Source of the DNA: Lachnospiraceae bacterium | Lineage (GTDB): Bacteria > Bacillota > Clostridia > Lachnospirales > Lachnospiraceae | Assembly (NCBI GenBank): GCA_021770755.1 | Contig: JAETQI010000025.1 | Span: 1 to 60,757 of the forward strand | Direction: 5' to 3' | DNA: 60,757 nt | Shown here: positions 47,379 through 55,655 of the stretch, one piece after another | Layout: each line of letters opens with the position of its first letter | How positions within the stretch are numbered: the first letter of the stretch is position 1 | Program-made: the position numbers and the translations under genes | The notes under the pieces: generated by a model | Told to the model about the DNA's origin: nothing | Databases searched by the model: none | The model's input: the letters and a program-made list of their open reading frames with translations, nothing else

Positions 47379-47568
47379 CCTGAATCCATGAAGTTCAAAC
47401 TGGTACTATTCCATCACAGTCCAAATCTTATACAGATCTCTTGGGTTTAGAAAACCAAAATTTTCTTCACCCATTGGGTGATAAAAATTAAGCACTTCAA
47501 AATACTGAAATACAGCATAAATACTAGATTTCTATATCAATTAAGCAATTGAACTTCACGGATTCAGG
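47379..47568. repeat. 190-bp segment bounded by 20-bp inverted repeats
   Basis: The arm CCTGAATCCATGAAGTTCAA (47379-47398) is mirrored at 47549-47568 with one mismatch. The enclosed 150 bases are non-coding and AT-rich. The arrangement fits a small non-autonomous mobile element or a transcribed structured RNA. No target-site duplication was evident and no reverse transcriptase is nearby. Confidence 0.6.
47459..47489. terminator. Hairpin, possible terminator upstream of RES gene
   Basis: TCACCCA (47467-47473) and TGGGTGA (47475-47481) form a 7-bp stem with a one-base loop, extended by AATTTT/AAAATT flanks after a two-base mismatch. On the minus strand a T-rich stretch (TTTTGGTTTT) follows. 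It could stop transcription coming from the sheath/tube genes before the island. The one-base loop makes it atypical. Confidence 0.35.
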
Positions 47569-47636
47569 AAATAATTAACCATTTTCCCAGATATCGCTAT
47601 CTAATATATTCTAACCAGATATCCTTTTTGTGATAT

Positions 47637-47864
47637 TCATATATCATACCGCGCCGCGCTCGTCGGCTTCATGTCCAATATACTGATCTCCCGCGGCTTC
47701 CCACTCTTATTTTCCGAGGGAGTTAAGCTTCTGTTGATATCCGAGATCTCGCTGCACCACTTCCGTCTCATCGTGTGCTCCATACCAAGGACCGATTCCT
47801 CGCTCCAGTGGAAATAGTAGGAGATAAACGACATCTCGCGGTACAGCTCCTCTGTCGGATACAG
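47637..47864 (-). CDS. Small conserved injection-system protein (DUF6760-like)
   Basis: The conserved part reads YREMSFISYYFHWSEESVLG followed by MEHTMRRKWCSEI, a pattern I recall as DUF6760, a small protein found next to tube genes in eCIS loci. The open frame reaches 47915, but that ATG has no ribosome site and overlaps the previous gene by 49 bases. A GGAGGG site lies six bases before CTG 47864, which would begin the protein at YPTEELYREM (75 residues). A CTG start is rare, so this choice is tentative. It is the last injection gene before the AT-rich island. Confidence 0.72.
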   Translation of the reverse strand: MYPTEELYREMSFISYYFHWSEESVLGMEHTMRRKWCSEISDINRSLTPSENKSGKPREISILDMKPTSAARYDI

Positions 47865-47866
47865 CT

Positions 47867-48229
47867 TTATCCCTCCCGCGTAAAATTTAAGGGCACCTCG
47901 TGCGTCTGCCCGCATGAGGGACAGACGACCTTGAGCATGACTGGCTCCACATTGTTGATCTTCTGATACATATCCTGCAGAAAAGCCATATCCGCGGTAA
48001 AGAGCTTTTCGATCAGCGTCGTCGTGACCATCTCCACACCCTCCAGCTCTATGATGACCTTGGCCAGCACCACCACACTCAGATAGGACGGGTTGTTCAG
48101 CACACGCGGATCCCTTGTCGCGCTGATCTCATCCCCTGCGGTTGCCAGGCGCATCCTTCCGTGGCGGTGCACTTCACCCGCACTGTCCACATAGCCTTTG
48201 GGCAGATCAAATTCATATACTGTCTGCAT
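47867..48229 (-). CDS. Conserved tube-associated protein with Cys motif
   Basis: The 120-residue protein is compact, with a beta-rich N-terminus (MQTVYEFDLPKGYVD), a VLNNPSYLSVVVLAKVI segment, an MAFLQDMYQKIN helix and a terminal CPSCGQTHEVP that could bind metal with a partner cysteine pair. Proteins of this size and position follow the tube gene in many eCIS clusters and may be assembly chaperones. It has an AAGGGGAAAG ribosome site and lies 20 bases after the tube gene. Confidence 0.75.
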   Translation of the reverse strand: MQTVYEFDLPKGYVDSAGEVHRHGRMRLATAGDEISATRDPRVLNNPSYLSVVVLAKVIIELEGVEMVTTTLIEKLFTADMAFLQDMYQKINNVEPVMLKVVCPSCGQTHEVPLNFTREG

Positions 48230-48249
48230 TTTTCTTTCCCCTTGATTTA

Positions 48250-48744
48250 TTAATTGGGTATCACAAGCTCCTCATAGGCAAGCTCCACCGACTCGATCGC
48301 CACCTCGTTCGCCGTGGCGTTCAGATCCGGCGCACTGTATTTTGCCACCCACGCGTTGGTCAGTACCCACACTCTTGTTCCCTGTATACTGGTCACCGCC
48401 GTGGAAGGCGCACCCGCATTGATGTCGATCAGCTCGATCGACACCTTGGAGCGGGGCATTTCCTTTCTCGTCTCGCTGACGCACTCCTGGATCCAGGTCT
48501 TAAAAGCATTGTCCAGCGTGTAACCCATCTTCAATGTGACGTTCCCATGCTTTACCAGTCCCGGAATCTTGACTGGCGCCAGGCTGTGGGCATTTCCCTG
48601 CCGGAATTCGATCACATCCACAGATGCCTCCACCCCGCTCACTTCACTAAAAGCCGCCGTACCGCTCACCGCATCGACCGTGACAAGAAAATTCATCTTA
48701 GTCAACGGGTATGCCAGACCCGAACCGTTATCATATGCTGCCAT
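48250..48744 (-). CDS. Main tube protein (Afp1/gp19-like)
   Basis: The 164-residue protein follows the inner-tube pattern: YPLTKMNFLVTVDAVSGTAAFSEVSGVEASVDVIEFRQG in two blocks, then KIPGLVKHGNVTLKMGY and an AWVAKYSAPDLNATANEVAIESVELAYEEL tail in pieces. Stacked hexamers of this protein form the needle expelled on contraction. The gene directly follows the sheath gene (33-base gap) with a GGAGG ribosome site, the usual order in such loci. Confidence 0.92.
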   Translation of the reverse strand: MAAYDNGSGLAYPLTKMNFLVTVDAVSGTAAFSEVSGVEASVDVIEFRQGNAHSLAPVKIPGLVKHGNVTLKMGYTLDNAFKTWIQECVSETRKEMPRSKVSIELIDINAGAPSTAVTSIQGTRVWVLTNAWVAKYSAPDLNATANEVAIESVELAYEELVIPN

Positions 48745-48777
48745 ATTCCTCCACTCCTTCGCATGTAATCAATTTCC

Positions 48778-50466
48778 TCACTCCGCATCCGCCGTAAACT
48801 GTGTCACGCGGAAGATCACGAACTCCGCCGGGCGCGAGGGCGCGATCCCGACATTGCAGATCAGGCGTCCGTTCCTGACATCATCCGCCGTCATCGTGGA
48901 CGCGCCGATCTCGACAAAATAACTCTCCTCCGGGCTTGCACCCGCCAGCATGCCGCTGCGCCACAATGTCTCCAGGAAGGACGATATCGTGATGCGGACC
49001 CTCGTCCACAGCGTCGTGTCATTCGGCTCAAATACCACCCAGTTTGTGTTTGCCCGGATACTCTCCTCCACATAGATGAACAGCCGCCGGACATTGACAT
49101 ACTTGAAAGCGCTGTTGCTGCCTGCCGTCCGCGCTCCCCACACGCGGATCCCCTGTCCCGGAAGCTTGCGGATCAGGTTAACGCCCGCCGGATTTAAGAT
49201 GTCCTGTTCCCCTTTATTGTAGTTCACACTGAGGTCAGAGCACATCACAGTCTCGTTTGCGGGTGCTTTATGTACGCCGCGCGCAAGATCCGTCCGCGCA
49301 TAGATCCCCATCATTGCTCCCGAGGGCGGAAAAAAGCCCGCTTTCTGCGTAGAACGGTCAAAACACTGTATCCATGGGTGGTACATCGCCGCGTATGTAC
49401 TGTCGATCATCTCCCGGTATTCGAGCAGTTCCTTTGTCTTCATGTACTCCTGCGGCATGTCCAGCACGGCGAAGCGGCTTCCCAGATTCTCGCAGTGCGC
49501 CACGAGCGAAACCACCACATCCGGCATCGTGATCCCCGGAACTGCGAGCATACTCACCTGGTCATTCTCCAAAAATGCCTGGATACCGCTGCGTTTTCCA
49601 GGTCCGTTGTCCTCCCCGATAAATGTGCCTGCATTCACTGCATTCATACTGCCGTCACTGCCGCCTGCCAACAGAATATCCCCAGCCAGCTGTTCCGCCC
49701 CAAAGATCTGTCCCACAGGATCCTGCAGCCTGTCCGCTGGATCCACATCGACACGGACCAGTTCGCTCTTCTGCAGCCTGTGCGCTATATAGTCCGGCGA
49801 TGCCACATTGAAGCTCAGTCCCGTATACACCTCCGTCTCCGCCCCATAGCGAACCTGCAGATCCGTCTCTACAAGATATAGCAGTTTCCTGGGCACAAGT
49901 CCCGCATCCACAGGTTCCTCCTCAAATTCCGACGCAAAAGTGATGACATTGTCAAATATGGATACAATGCGGTTGTACGCTGTCCCGAAAAGCACCAGAT
50001 CACCCTCCAGCAGCCCGTCCACACTCTTTGCCCTGTAGGCTTTTTCGCCTGTTTTCTCCAAAAGCTGGATCTTCTTTTTTGTCACCGATTCCAGATGTAT
50101 CTGTATGCGGTTCCCCCAGATTCCTTCGTTCGCCGCGCGCACATGAAATATCCCTTCATCCGCAGCTGCCGCACAGGCATCAAGCGCCGCCACGCGCGCG
50201 ACATAGCAGCGTGTGCCGCCATTTGCAAAAAACTGCTCCACACTGCCCGCCAGATACCGGCAGCTCCCATGTGTGAACTCACTCAGATATCCTCCAAATT
50301 CCCGCAGGAATCCGGCAAAACCTGTGACAAGCGATGGAGCGCCTTTCGTCGCCCCCTTTACAGCCATTCCCACAAATCCGGCAGTGCTCGTGCCGACACC
50401 CTCGATCGAACGCGGGGAATTGTCATACTCCTCCACGTATACTCCCGGTGATAAATATTCTGCCAT
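48778..50466 (-). CDS. Contractile tail sheath protein
   Basis: The 562-residue protein begins MAEYLSPGVYVEEYDNSPRS, the standard sheath N-terminus (SPGVYVEE). It ends with the conserved C-terminal domain: FKYVNVRRLFIYVEESIRAN, WVVFEPNDTTLWTRVRITIS and a RPAEFVIFRVTQ strand. The end domains interlock neighbouring subunits, while the middle (about 100-350) is the variable outer part. Only one sheath gene is visible; Afp has three. AAAGGAGACTGGG provides a strong ribosome site, and the AT-rich 54 bases upstream could hold a promoter. It is the best single marker of a contractile injection system here. Confidence 0.97.
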   Translation of the reverse strand: MAEYLSPGVYVEEYDNSPRSIEGVGTSTAGFVGMAVKGATKGAPSLVTGFAGFLREFGGYLSEFTHGSCRYLAGSVEQFFANGGTRCYVARVAALDACAAAADEGIFHVRAANEGIWGNRIQIHLESVTKKKIQLLEKTGEKAYRAKSVDGLLEGDLVLFGTAYNRIVSIFDNVITFASEFEEEPVDAGLVPRKLLYLVETDLQVRYGAETEVYTGLSFNVASPDYIAHRLQKSELVRVDVDPADRLQDPVGQIFGAEQLAGDILLAGGSDGSMNAVNAGTFIGEDNGPGKRSGIQAFLENDQVSMLAVPGITMPDVVVSLVAHCENLGSRFAVLDMPQEYMKTKELLEYREMIDSTYAAMYHPWIQCFDRSTQKAGFFPPSGAMMGIYARTDLARGVHKAPANETVMCSDLSVNYNKGEQDILNPAGVNLIRKLPGQGIRVWGARTAGSNSAFKYVNVRRLFIYVEESIRANTNWVVFEPNDTTLWTRVRITISSFLETLWRSGMLAGASPEESYFVEIGASTMTADDVRNGRLICNVGIAPSRPAEFVIFRVTQFTADAE

Positions 50467-50520
50467 CCCAGTCTCCTTTCTTTTTTAATAAATATATTTG
50501 AATCCAAACTATATACACGA

Positions 50521-50907
50521 TCAGAGAATCACCGTTTTCTGCCCTGCATCGACGATACTCAGCTTCCCTCCATAACTGCACATAACTGCCGCATCACTGG
50601 TCAGACATGGCTTGCCATCCGCCAGGCAGACTGCCTGTGCCGGGATCCATGTACCTGCGACCGCCGGAATACACGGCTGTGGTGTCAGCACGCCCAGCGC
50701 GGCGGCAGTCGCCGACGCGACCTGCGGATTGGCGAGTGAGGAACACATGCCAAACCCTGGTATATTGGCGCCCGGCGCGGCATCCTGTATTGTCGCCACC
50801 GGTTTTCCCTCCGCCAGCACCACACTCTGTGACGTGACGGAGAGATTCGCGGAGGCAGTGCCAAACGGACACATCAGCAATGCCCCGGCAACAACGATCA
50901 ATCCCAT
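50521..50907 (-). CDS. PAAR-like tip protein (DUF4280-like)
   Basis: The 128-residue protein is small, Gly/Ala/Cys-rich and beta-structured. It begins LIVVAGALLMCPFGTASANL and has NIPGFGMCSSLANP, CIPAVAGTWIPAQAVCLADGKPCLTSDA-type cysteine-bearing loops. This is the pattern of DUF4280 PAAR-like proteins that sharpen the spike. The N-terminus looks hydrophobic but is part of the fold, not a signal peptide. Its ATG overlaps the stop of the 886-residue exported-protein gene, so the tip is translated from the same message as the membrane-associated genes upstream. This is evidence that these genes belong to the injection system. Confidence 0.87.
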   Translation of the reverse strand: MGLIVVAGALLMCPFGTASANLSVTSQSVVLAEGKPVATIQDAAPGANIPGFGMCSSLANPQVASATAAALGVLTPQPCIPAVAGTWIPAQAVCLADGKPCLTSDAAVMCSYGGKLSIVDAGQKTVIL

Positions 50908-53558
50908 CCATATCCGCCTCCCCCGGACAATCCTTCCCGCAGCTCCCCAAGTATCCTCTGCGCCTCCTCAGCCGTTTCACTGCTGACAAGCACCGCATAA
51001 TCCGTGCCGTCAATATCCCGTACAGTGCACGCAAACTGCTCCTCGGCAAAAGAACACGGGATCCACAATCCATCAGAAACCCCCGCCGGATTTTTCATGG
51101 AAAGAAATGTGCCCGTCTCATCTTCCACATCGCTGTCATACCAGCGAAAACGGTAAAACTGCCTGCCCTTTGACAATACCGCAGTGTGATCCGCATCACT
51201 CCACACATAGCGGTATCCGCTATACTCCGCGAGCAGCCTTGCCGGCACATAGGATTCCCCGCCCGATCTTTTCGACTGAAACACGCCGGACGCCCCCGTC
51301 TGGTACAGTGCCGCCGACAGCCCCTGTGTGAGTGCCTGTATGGATTCTGCACCCGTCTCAGTGTCGAACGCCCCGAGCGCGATCAGTGCGGCAGCCAGAT
51401 CCTCCTGCTGCACTTCTGACGGACCGCCCGGTGACGCCAGCGACGCAGGGAGACTCCCGCTCTCGTCAAACAGCGCGTCAATCCCCAGCACATCGGCAAT
51501 GAATGCCTCCGCCGCCTGCGCGGACGGCTCCCCAGCCAGACCCGTGCGCACATCGCTCCCGACGATCGCATTTTCTATCTGCTCCTGCAGATCCCGGTAT
51601 GCCGTCACACCCTCAAGCTCTGACTTTGCGGTCAGCTTTTGATAGACCTCCTTCGATGCCTCCAGCGCCAGCGCAGAACCGTCATCGAGCATCGACATCA
51701 GCACATCCAGATCACTGTCTAACAGATCCATGGCGGCATCGCTGGTATCTCCTTCCGCGATCAGGCTCAGGATCTCACTTTTGCACGCCATGATATTTGC
51801 CGCCTGACTGTCCTGCGGCAATCCGGTCTGGCAATCCGCGATCTCTACTTCCAGCCTGCTAAGCTGTGCCTGGAGAACTGCATTCTCCAAATCCTCCGCA
51901 AGCTGTGCCTCCAAATCTGTCTTTTGCTGCAAAAGCTCCTCCAGCCGTTCAGAAGAATTCCCCTCCGAAACACCGATCTTCGCATCGATATCAGCGATCT
52001 TTGCATCGATCCTTTTCGCAGTGTCCAGATCCAGCACATCAAGTGCCTGCAGTTTCTGTTCCTGCAGTGCCGCTTTCTGATCATAGAGGGTCTCCTCGCG
52101 GCTCTGACTGGCGCTGTCCTTCCTGATATTGGAGAGCAGGCGATTCAGCCACTCAACATAGTCTGTCACGCTGTCCTGATACCCCTGTCTGTACTCGTCC
52201 GACTTGATCGCGGTCCTGAACTTTGCCGCGTCCTGTATCCGTATGAGCACAAAATCTGCCGCCTCTGCACCCTCCAGCCGGTCCGCCTTTGCCTGCACCA
52301 GAAACTGCAGTTCTCCCTGTGCCGCGCCCGTATCTGCCATATCCGCCTGCATTCTGTCCGCAAGCGCTGCGCGCGATGCATCCTGTTCCGCCAATACCGT
52401 ATACTGCATCGTCACCCCGCCCGACAGTCTGACGCCATACGCCACATCCGCTGCGTCGATGAGCTCGTCCAGCAGTCCCAGCTCATCCTGCCTGCTAACA
52501 ATCCGCCCGCTGCTGATATTGTCGAGCCACTGCAGCTTTTGATCCGACGCGTCGCATCCGGCACGATCGGCGCCTTCAGCGTTCGCGATCAATTCCGTTT
52601 CCAGTTCATAGCGCTTCCCTGACAGTACGGTGCTGCCTTTTTCCAGCATATTGGCCTGTGCGGCGGTCAGACTCTCCGCAAGCGCATACCGGCTGTCCCC
52701 GATGGCTGTGAGGAGCGCGTCGTCAATCTCCAGCGCTCCATTTCTGCCCTGCACATCGGCGACACTGTCCTGCAGTGCGGAAAGCCTTCTGTCCAGCACG
52801 GTAAACACTTCAGCCCTTCTGGCATTGTCAAGCTTCCCCATCACCGCAAGCACCGGATCCAGCGCTCTGCTGTCCGCCCCTTCCGCCGCCAGCGCATCGT
52901 AGTACCACTGCAGTGCCATGAGCTGCGCATCAATCTGATCCGTCTTATCCGAGCGCACCTGTGCACTGAAAAAATCTGCTGCCAGCGCCCTGTTGCGCAC
53001 GGCTGTCGCTGTCGTGCTGTTCGACTCCCGCATCAATTCATACTGCATCTGCAGCGCTTCGAGCTCCTTCATCTTCTCCAGCTCATATATCACCCGGATA
53101 TCAAAGATGCACACTGGCTGGTTCGTCTGCAGACTGTAGGTGATCCCGTCCGACTTGGTGTAATGCGTGAAAAACAGTTCACGGATCTCGCGATCCTCCA
53201 CTGTTTTTCCAGCCGCGGTAACGTCTTTTATCGAACCTGCATCCGTGATGTCGATCCACATTCCCCCTGCAAGTTCCGACTTGTAATACCACTTGTCCTG
53301 GCCGGATCCGGATGCCGATTCCAGTGCGATCGCATAGATTTCCTCATTCATCGAATGCAGGTAGATCAGATGCGTGCCTATGGCAAGCGTCCCATTCTCG
53401 ACCGATGCCGGCTCAATGTGGATCGCCTCCTCCTCACGAAAGCGCGCCGCTTCAGCCGTCCCCAGACGCAGCGCCACAGCAAACGCCGCCAGTACGCCGG
53501 ATACCACGATCAGCTGGCACATGCGGCTATAACGCGATTTTAACAGCCTTCTCATCAT
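50898..53558 (-). CDS. Exported coiled-coil protein with copper-amine-oxidase-N-like end
   Basis: The 886-residue protein has a signal sequence or anchor (about residues 14-36, QLIVVSGVLAAFAVALRLG). The middle (about 170-620) is almost all helix, with coiled-coil stretches such as QEQKLQALDVLDLDTAKRID near residue 520. The C-terminus (about 770-860) resembles the copper amine oxidase N-terminal-like domain common in clostridial surface proteins (SYVPARLLAEYSGYRYVWSD). It precedes and overlaps the tip gene, and follows the TolC-like gene by 12 bases. It could span the cell wall and hold the injection machine; that is inference. Confidence 0.75.
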   Translation of the reverse strand: MMRRLLKSRYSRMCQLIVVSGVLAAFAVALRLGTAEAARFREEEAIHIEPASVENGTLAIGTHLIYLHSMNEEIYAIALESASGSGQDKWYYKSELAGGMWIDITDAGSIKDVTAAGKTVEDREIRELFFTHYTKSDGITYSLQTNQPVCIFDIRVIYELEKMKELEALQMQYELMRESNSTTATAVRNRALAADFFSAQVRSDKTDQIDAQLMALQWYYDALAAEGADSRALDPVLAVMGKLDNARRAEVFTVLDRRLSALQDSVADVQGRNGALEIDDALLTAIGDSRYALAESLTAAQANMLEKGSTVLSGKRYELETELIANAEGADRAGCDASDQKLQWLDNISSGRIVSRQDELGLLDELIDAADVAYGVRLSGGVTMQYTVLAEQDASRAALADRMQADMADTGAAQGELQFLVQAKADRLEGAEAADFVLIRIQDAAKFRTAIKSDEYRQGYQDSVTDYVEWLNRLLSNIRKDSASQSREETLYDQKAALQEQKLQALDVLDLDTAKRIDAKIADIDAKIGVSEGNSSERLEELLQQKTDLEAQLAEDLENAVLQAQLSRLEVEIADCQTGLPQDSQAANIMACKSEILSLIAEGDTSDAAMDLLDSDLDVLMSMLDDGSALALEASKEVYQKLTAKSELEGVTAYRDLQEQIENAIVGSDVRTGLAGEPSAQAAEAFIADVLGIDALFDESGSLPASLASPGGPSEVQQEDLAAALIALGAFDTETGAESIQALTQGLSAALYQTGASGVFQSKRSGGESYVPARLLAEYSGYRYVWSDADHTAVLSKGRQFYRFRWYDSDVEDETGTFLSMKNPAGVSDGLWIPCSFAEEQFACTVRDIDGTDYAVLVSSETAEEAQRILGELREGLSGGGGYGWD

Positions 53559-53570
53559 ACTGCTTTCCTT

Positions 53571-55649
53571 TCATTCTTCTTCAACCGATATGGAGGCCGT
53601 AGCGGCCACAAAATTCCCCCGGTACAAGAGCTGTTCGGACTGGTCGTAGAACACCGCCTGCAGCTGGGACAGATCGCCCGCCAGCAGCGGCAGATACCGA
53701 AATTCCTCACTGACCGGGATCAGCTCCTCTCCGAAAATACCGGCTCCGTCCCTGTTTTCCAACCGATAATACGCGATCGGCTCCCCGCTCCTTGGCGACA
53801 CCGAGAGCTCGACCATGTTCGTGCCCTCCTCCTGCCGAAACGTATATGATGCCACTGTGCGCACTGACTTTTCCTGCACCAGCGTGTAACCGCCTCTGAT
53901 ATCGAGCACGTCCTGATACACCGCCGCGTCGATCTCGCACACCTCCGCCAGTTCCTGTTCATCATACAGATAGATCTGCACACGCTCCGTCTTGTCCAGA
54001 TCCAGCGCCAGATGCTCCAGCACATCCGCAGTCTCTGTCCTGTTCCCGACCTGCTCTCCGTCGACATACAGTGAGAAATGCGTGATCTGTGTCGCGCCGT
54101 CAGTAAAATAGTTCTCCGGAATGCTGACACCCAGCCGGAAGAGATGATCCTCCACCGCGTATTCTATATAGTAATATGCCTTTCCCTTGATCTCGTCCGC
54201 CAAAAAGCTGTTTCCTCCCTGTGCGGCAGTCATATTGATGTCCGTGCCCTCCAGAAAGGCCGTGATCCCCCCGCAGGTCAGCCGGTCATAGGCATACAAA
54301 AGCTGCGTGTACTCTCCCAGAAGCTCCAGCTGGGATAATTCCTGCTCCTCATACTCCTGCTGGATATCCGCCAGTTCCTCGTAGGTAAGGCTTCCCAGCC
54401 GGTTCAGCTCCAGCCCCTTTCGCAGATCCTCCGCAAGCGCTTCCCGTGCCCGCACCGCGTCCGCATACGCGATCTGCATCGTCCTGACCGTCTCAAAGTC
54501 GTTTCGGACAGCCTGTGTCAGCTCTTCTTTCGCTGACTGCTGCTCCCGCACTGCATCCGCATACTCCAGCGCCCCGGCGTACAAGGCATAGGGATCATCC
54601 TCCACATATCTGGAACCGTCAACCGCACCCTTGAACCATTCCTTGTTGATCCTGATGAACAGTATTCGTATACTACCGTTCCACGGCGCATCGATGTTCT
54701 CCAGCATCTGACCGTAAACCTTCCTGAATGCAGAACTGTCGATCGTCTCCCCGTTCAGCGCCTGCTGTATGTAAGGTTCAATACAGTCCATCTTGTTTCC
54801 ATACTGGCTGCGCATCATACTTTTCATCATGTTCAGACTCTCGAGCGAGAGCGCTGTCTCGAGCTTTGTCTCATAGTACTTCTGATCATTGTCCAGCGTA
54901 TAGGTCACCAGTGCATCCAGCACACTGCGGGAAATATCCGCCTCCACAAAAGGATCAGAAAATACATAACCGGAAGTGACATCGAGATTGATCAGTTTTG
55001 ACAGCTGGCTCTTCCTGTTCTCAAAGGTTCTCTGCTGCAGTGAGAGATCCGTCGTAAGTCTGCTGATCTTTTTCTGCATTTTGTCGATGTCAGCCTGCGT
55101 TGCGCCCCCCAGGATCAGCCTTGCCTGATTCCTCTGCAGGGTATCCTCTGCCGCTTCCAGACTCTCCTCATAAAAGCGTATCTTCTCCTGACAGATATAA
55201 GTCTCTGTAAATAAGACCGAGACCTTCTCCTTTCCGGCGAGCAGCTCATCCTTCATCTGATGCTTCAGTTCATTGATGACACAGGTGATCTGCAGGGGCT
55301 TGTACTGCCATTCGTACTCGTCCGCCAGCGTCGGTTTCTGAGGAAACTTAAACGAGAGTAGCGGTGTCCACCGGAAAGTCGCCATGTTTTTTTTCTTCAT
55401 TTTGATGGACTTGACTGCCGTGGCGTACTTGATCTCCTGAATCTCGATCTTGTTCTGTATCTTTCTCAGCTCAGCGGAGTTTGCCACCGCCAGATCCTGC
55501 GCTTTTTTCAGCGACAATTCCCGCAGTCCCCCGCTTGCTGCCGCTCCGGCGCGCATCGGACAGGCACACAGGACAAGCTGCACGACCAGTACCGGAAACA
55601 GCAGCCACAGCACCCTTTTTCTGAAGTTATTGCCCTGCCAAAATACCAT
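53571..55649 (-). CDS. Exported TolC-like coiled-coil protein
   Basis: The 692-residue protein has an N-terminal signal (VLWLLFPVLVVQLVLCAC). Its mature part begins LSLKKAQDLAVANSAELRKI, which is the opening of the outer-membrane efflux (TolC) fold, with long helical segments up to about residue 470 including RNQARLILGGATQADIDKMQ. The C-terminal 220 residues are beta-rich and unlike TolC. In a Gram-positive cell a true outer-membrane channel is unlikely, so it may be a wall-spanning helical barrel or scaffold. It lies between the MORN gene and the coiled-coil gene with gaps of 6 and 12 bases, clearly one operon. Confidence 0.75.
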   Translation of the reverse strand: MVFWQGNNFRKRVLWLLFPVLVVQLVLCACPMRAGAAASGGLRELSLKKAQDLAVANSAELRKIQNKIEIQEIKYATAVKSIKMKKKNMATFRWTPLLSFKFPQKPTLADEYEWQYKPLQITCVINELKHQMKDELLAGKEKVSVLFTETYICQEKIRFYEESLEAAEDTLQRNQARLILGGATQADIDKMQKKISRLTTDLSLQQRTFENRKSQLSKLINLDVTSGYVFSDPFVEADISRSVLDALVTYTLDNDQKYYETKLETALSLESLNMMKSMMRSQYGNKMDCIEPYIQQALNGETIDSSAFRKVYGQMLENIDAPWNGSIRILFIRINKEWFKGAVDGSRYVEDDPYALYAGALEYADAVREQQSAKEELTQAVRNDFETVRTMQIAYADAVRAREALAEDLRKGLELNRLGSLTYEELADIQQEYEEQELSQLELLGEYTQLLYAYDRLTCGGITAFLEGTDINMTAAQGGNSFLADEIKGKAYYYIEYAVEDHLFRLGVSIPENYFTDGATQITHFSLYVDGEQVGNRTETADVLEHLALDLDKTERVQIYLYDEQELAEVCEIDAAVYQDVLDIRGGYTLVQEKSVRTVASYTFRQEEGTNMVELSVSPRSGEPIAYYRLENRDGAGIFGEELIPVSEEFRYLPLLAGDLSQLQAVFYDQSEQLLYRGNFVAATASISVEEE

Positions 55650-55655
55650 ATCCCC

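Larger units (their letters stand above)
47208..47636. other. 429-base AT-rich intergenic region
   Basis: No long gene is present. From low to high coordinate it holds a 22-codon minus-strand reading frame (47247-47315), a 190-bp segment bounded by 20-bp inverted repeats (47379-47568) and a hairpin within that segment (47459-47489). The promoter of the RES gene must be here, but no consensus element was identified. The base composition changes sharply near 47630, marking the right edge of the island. Confidence 0.7.

Noticed and set aside
47379-47568. Retron-type non-coding RNA
   Set aside because: Inverted repeats flanking a structured segment recall the a1/a2 arms, but no reverse transcriptase gene lies in the window.
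43120-47614. Eight-base direct repeat TATTCTAA near both island ends as an attachment site
   Set aside because: Too short and too AT-rich to distinguish from chance, and no integrase is present.
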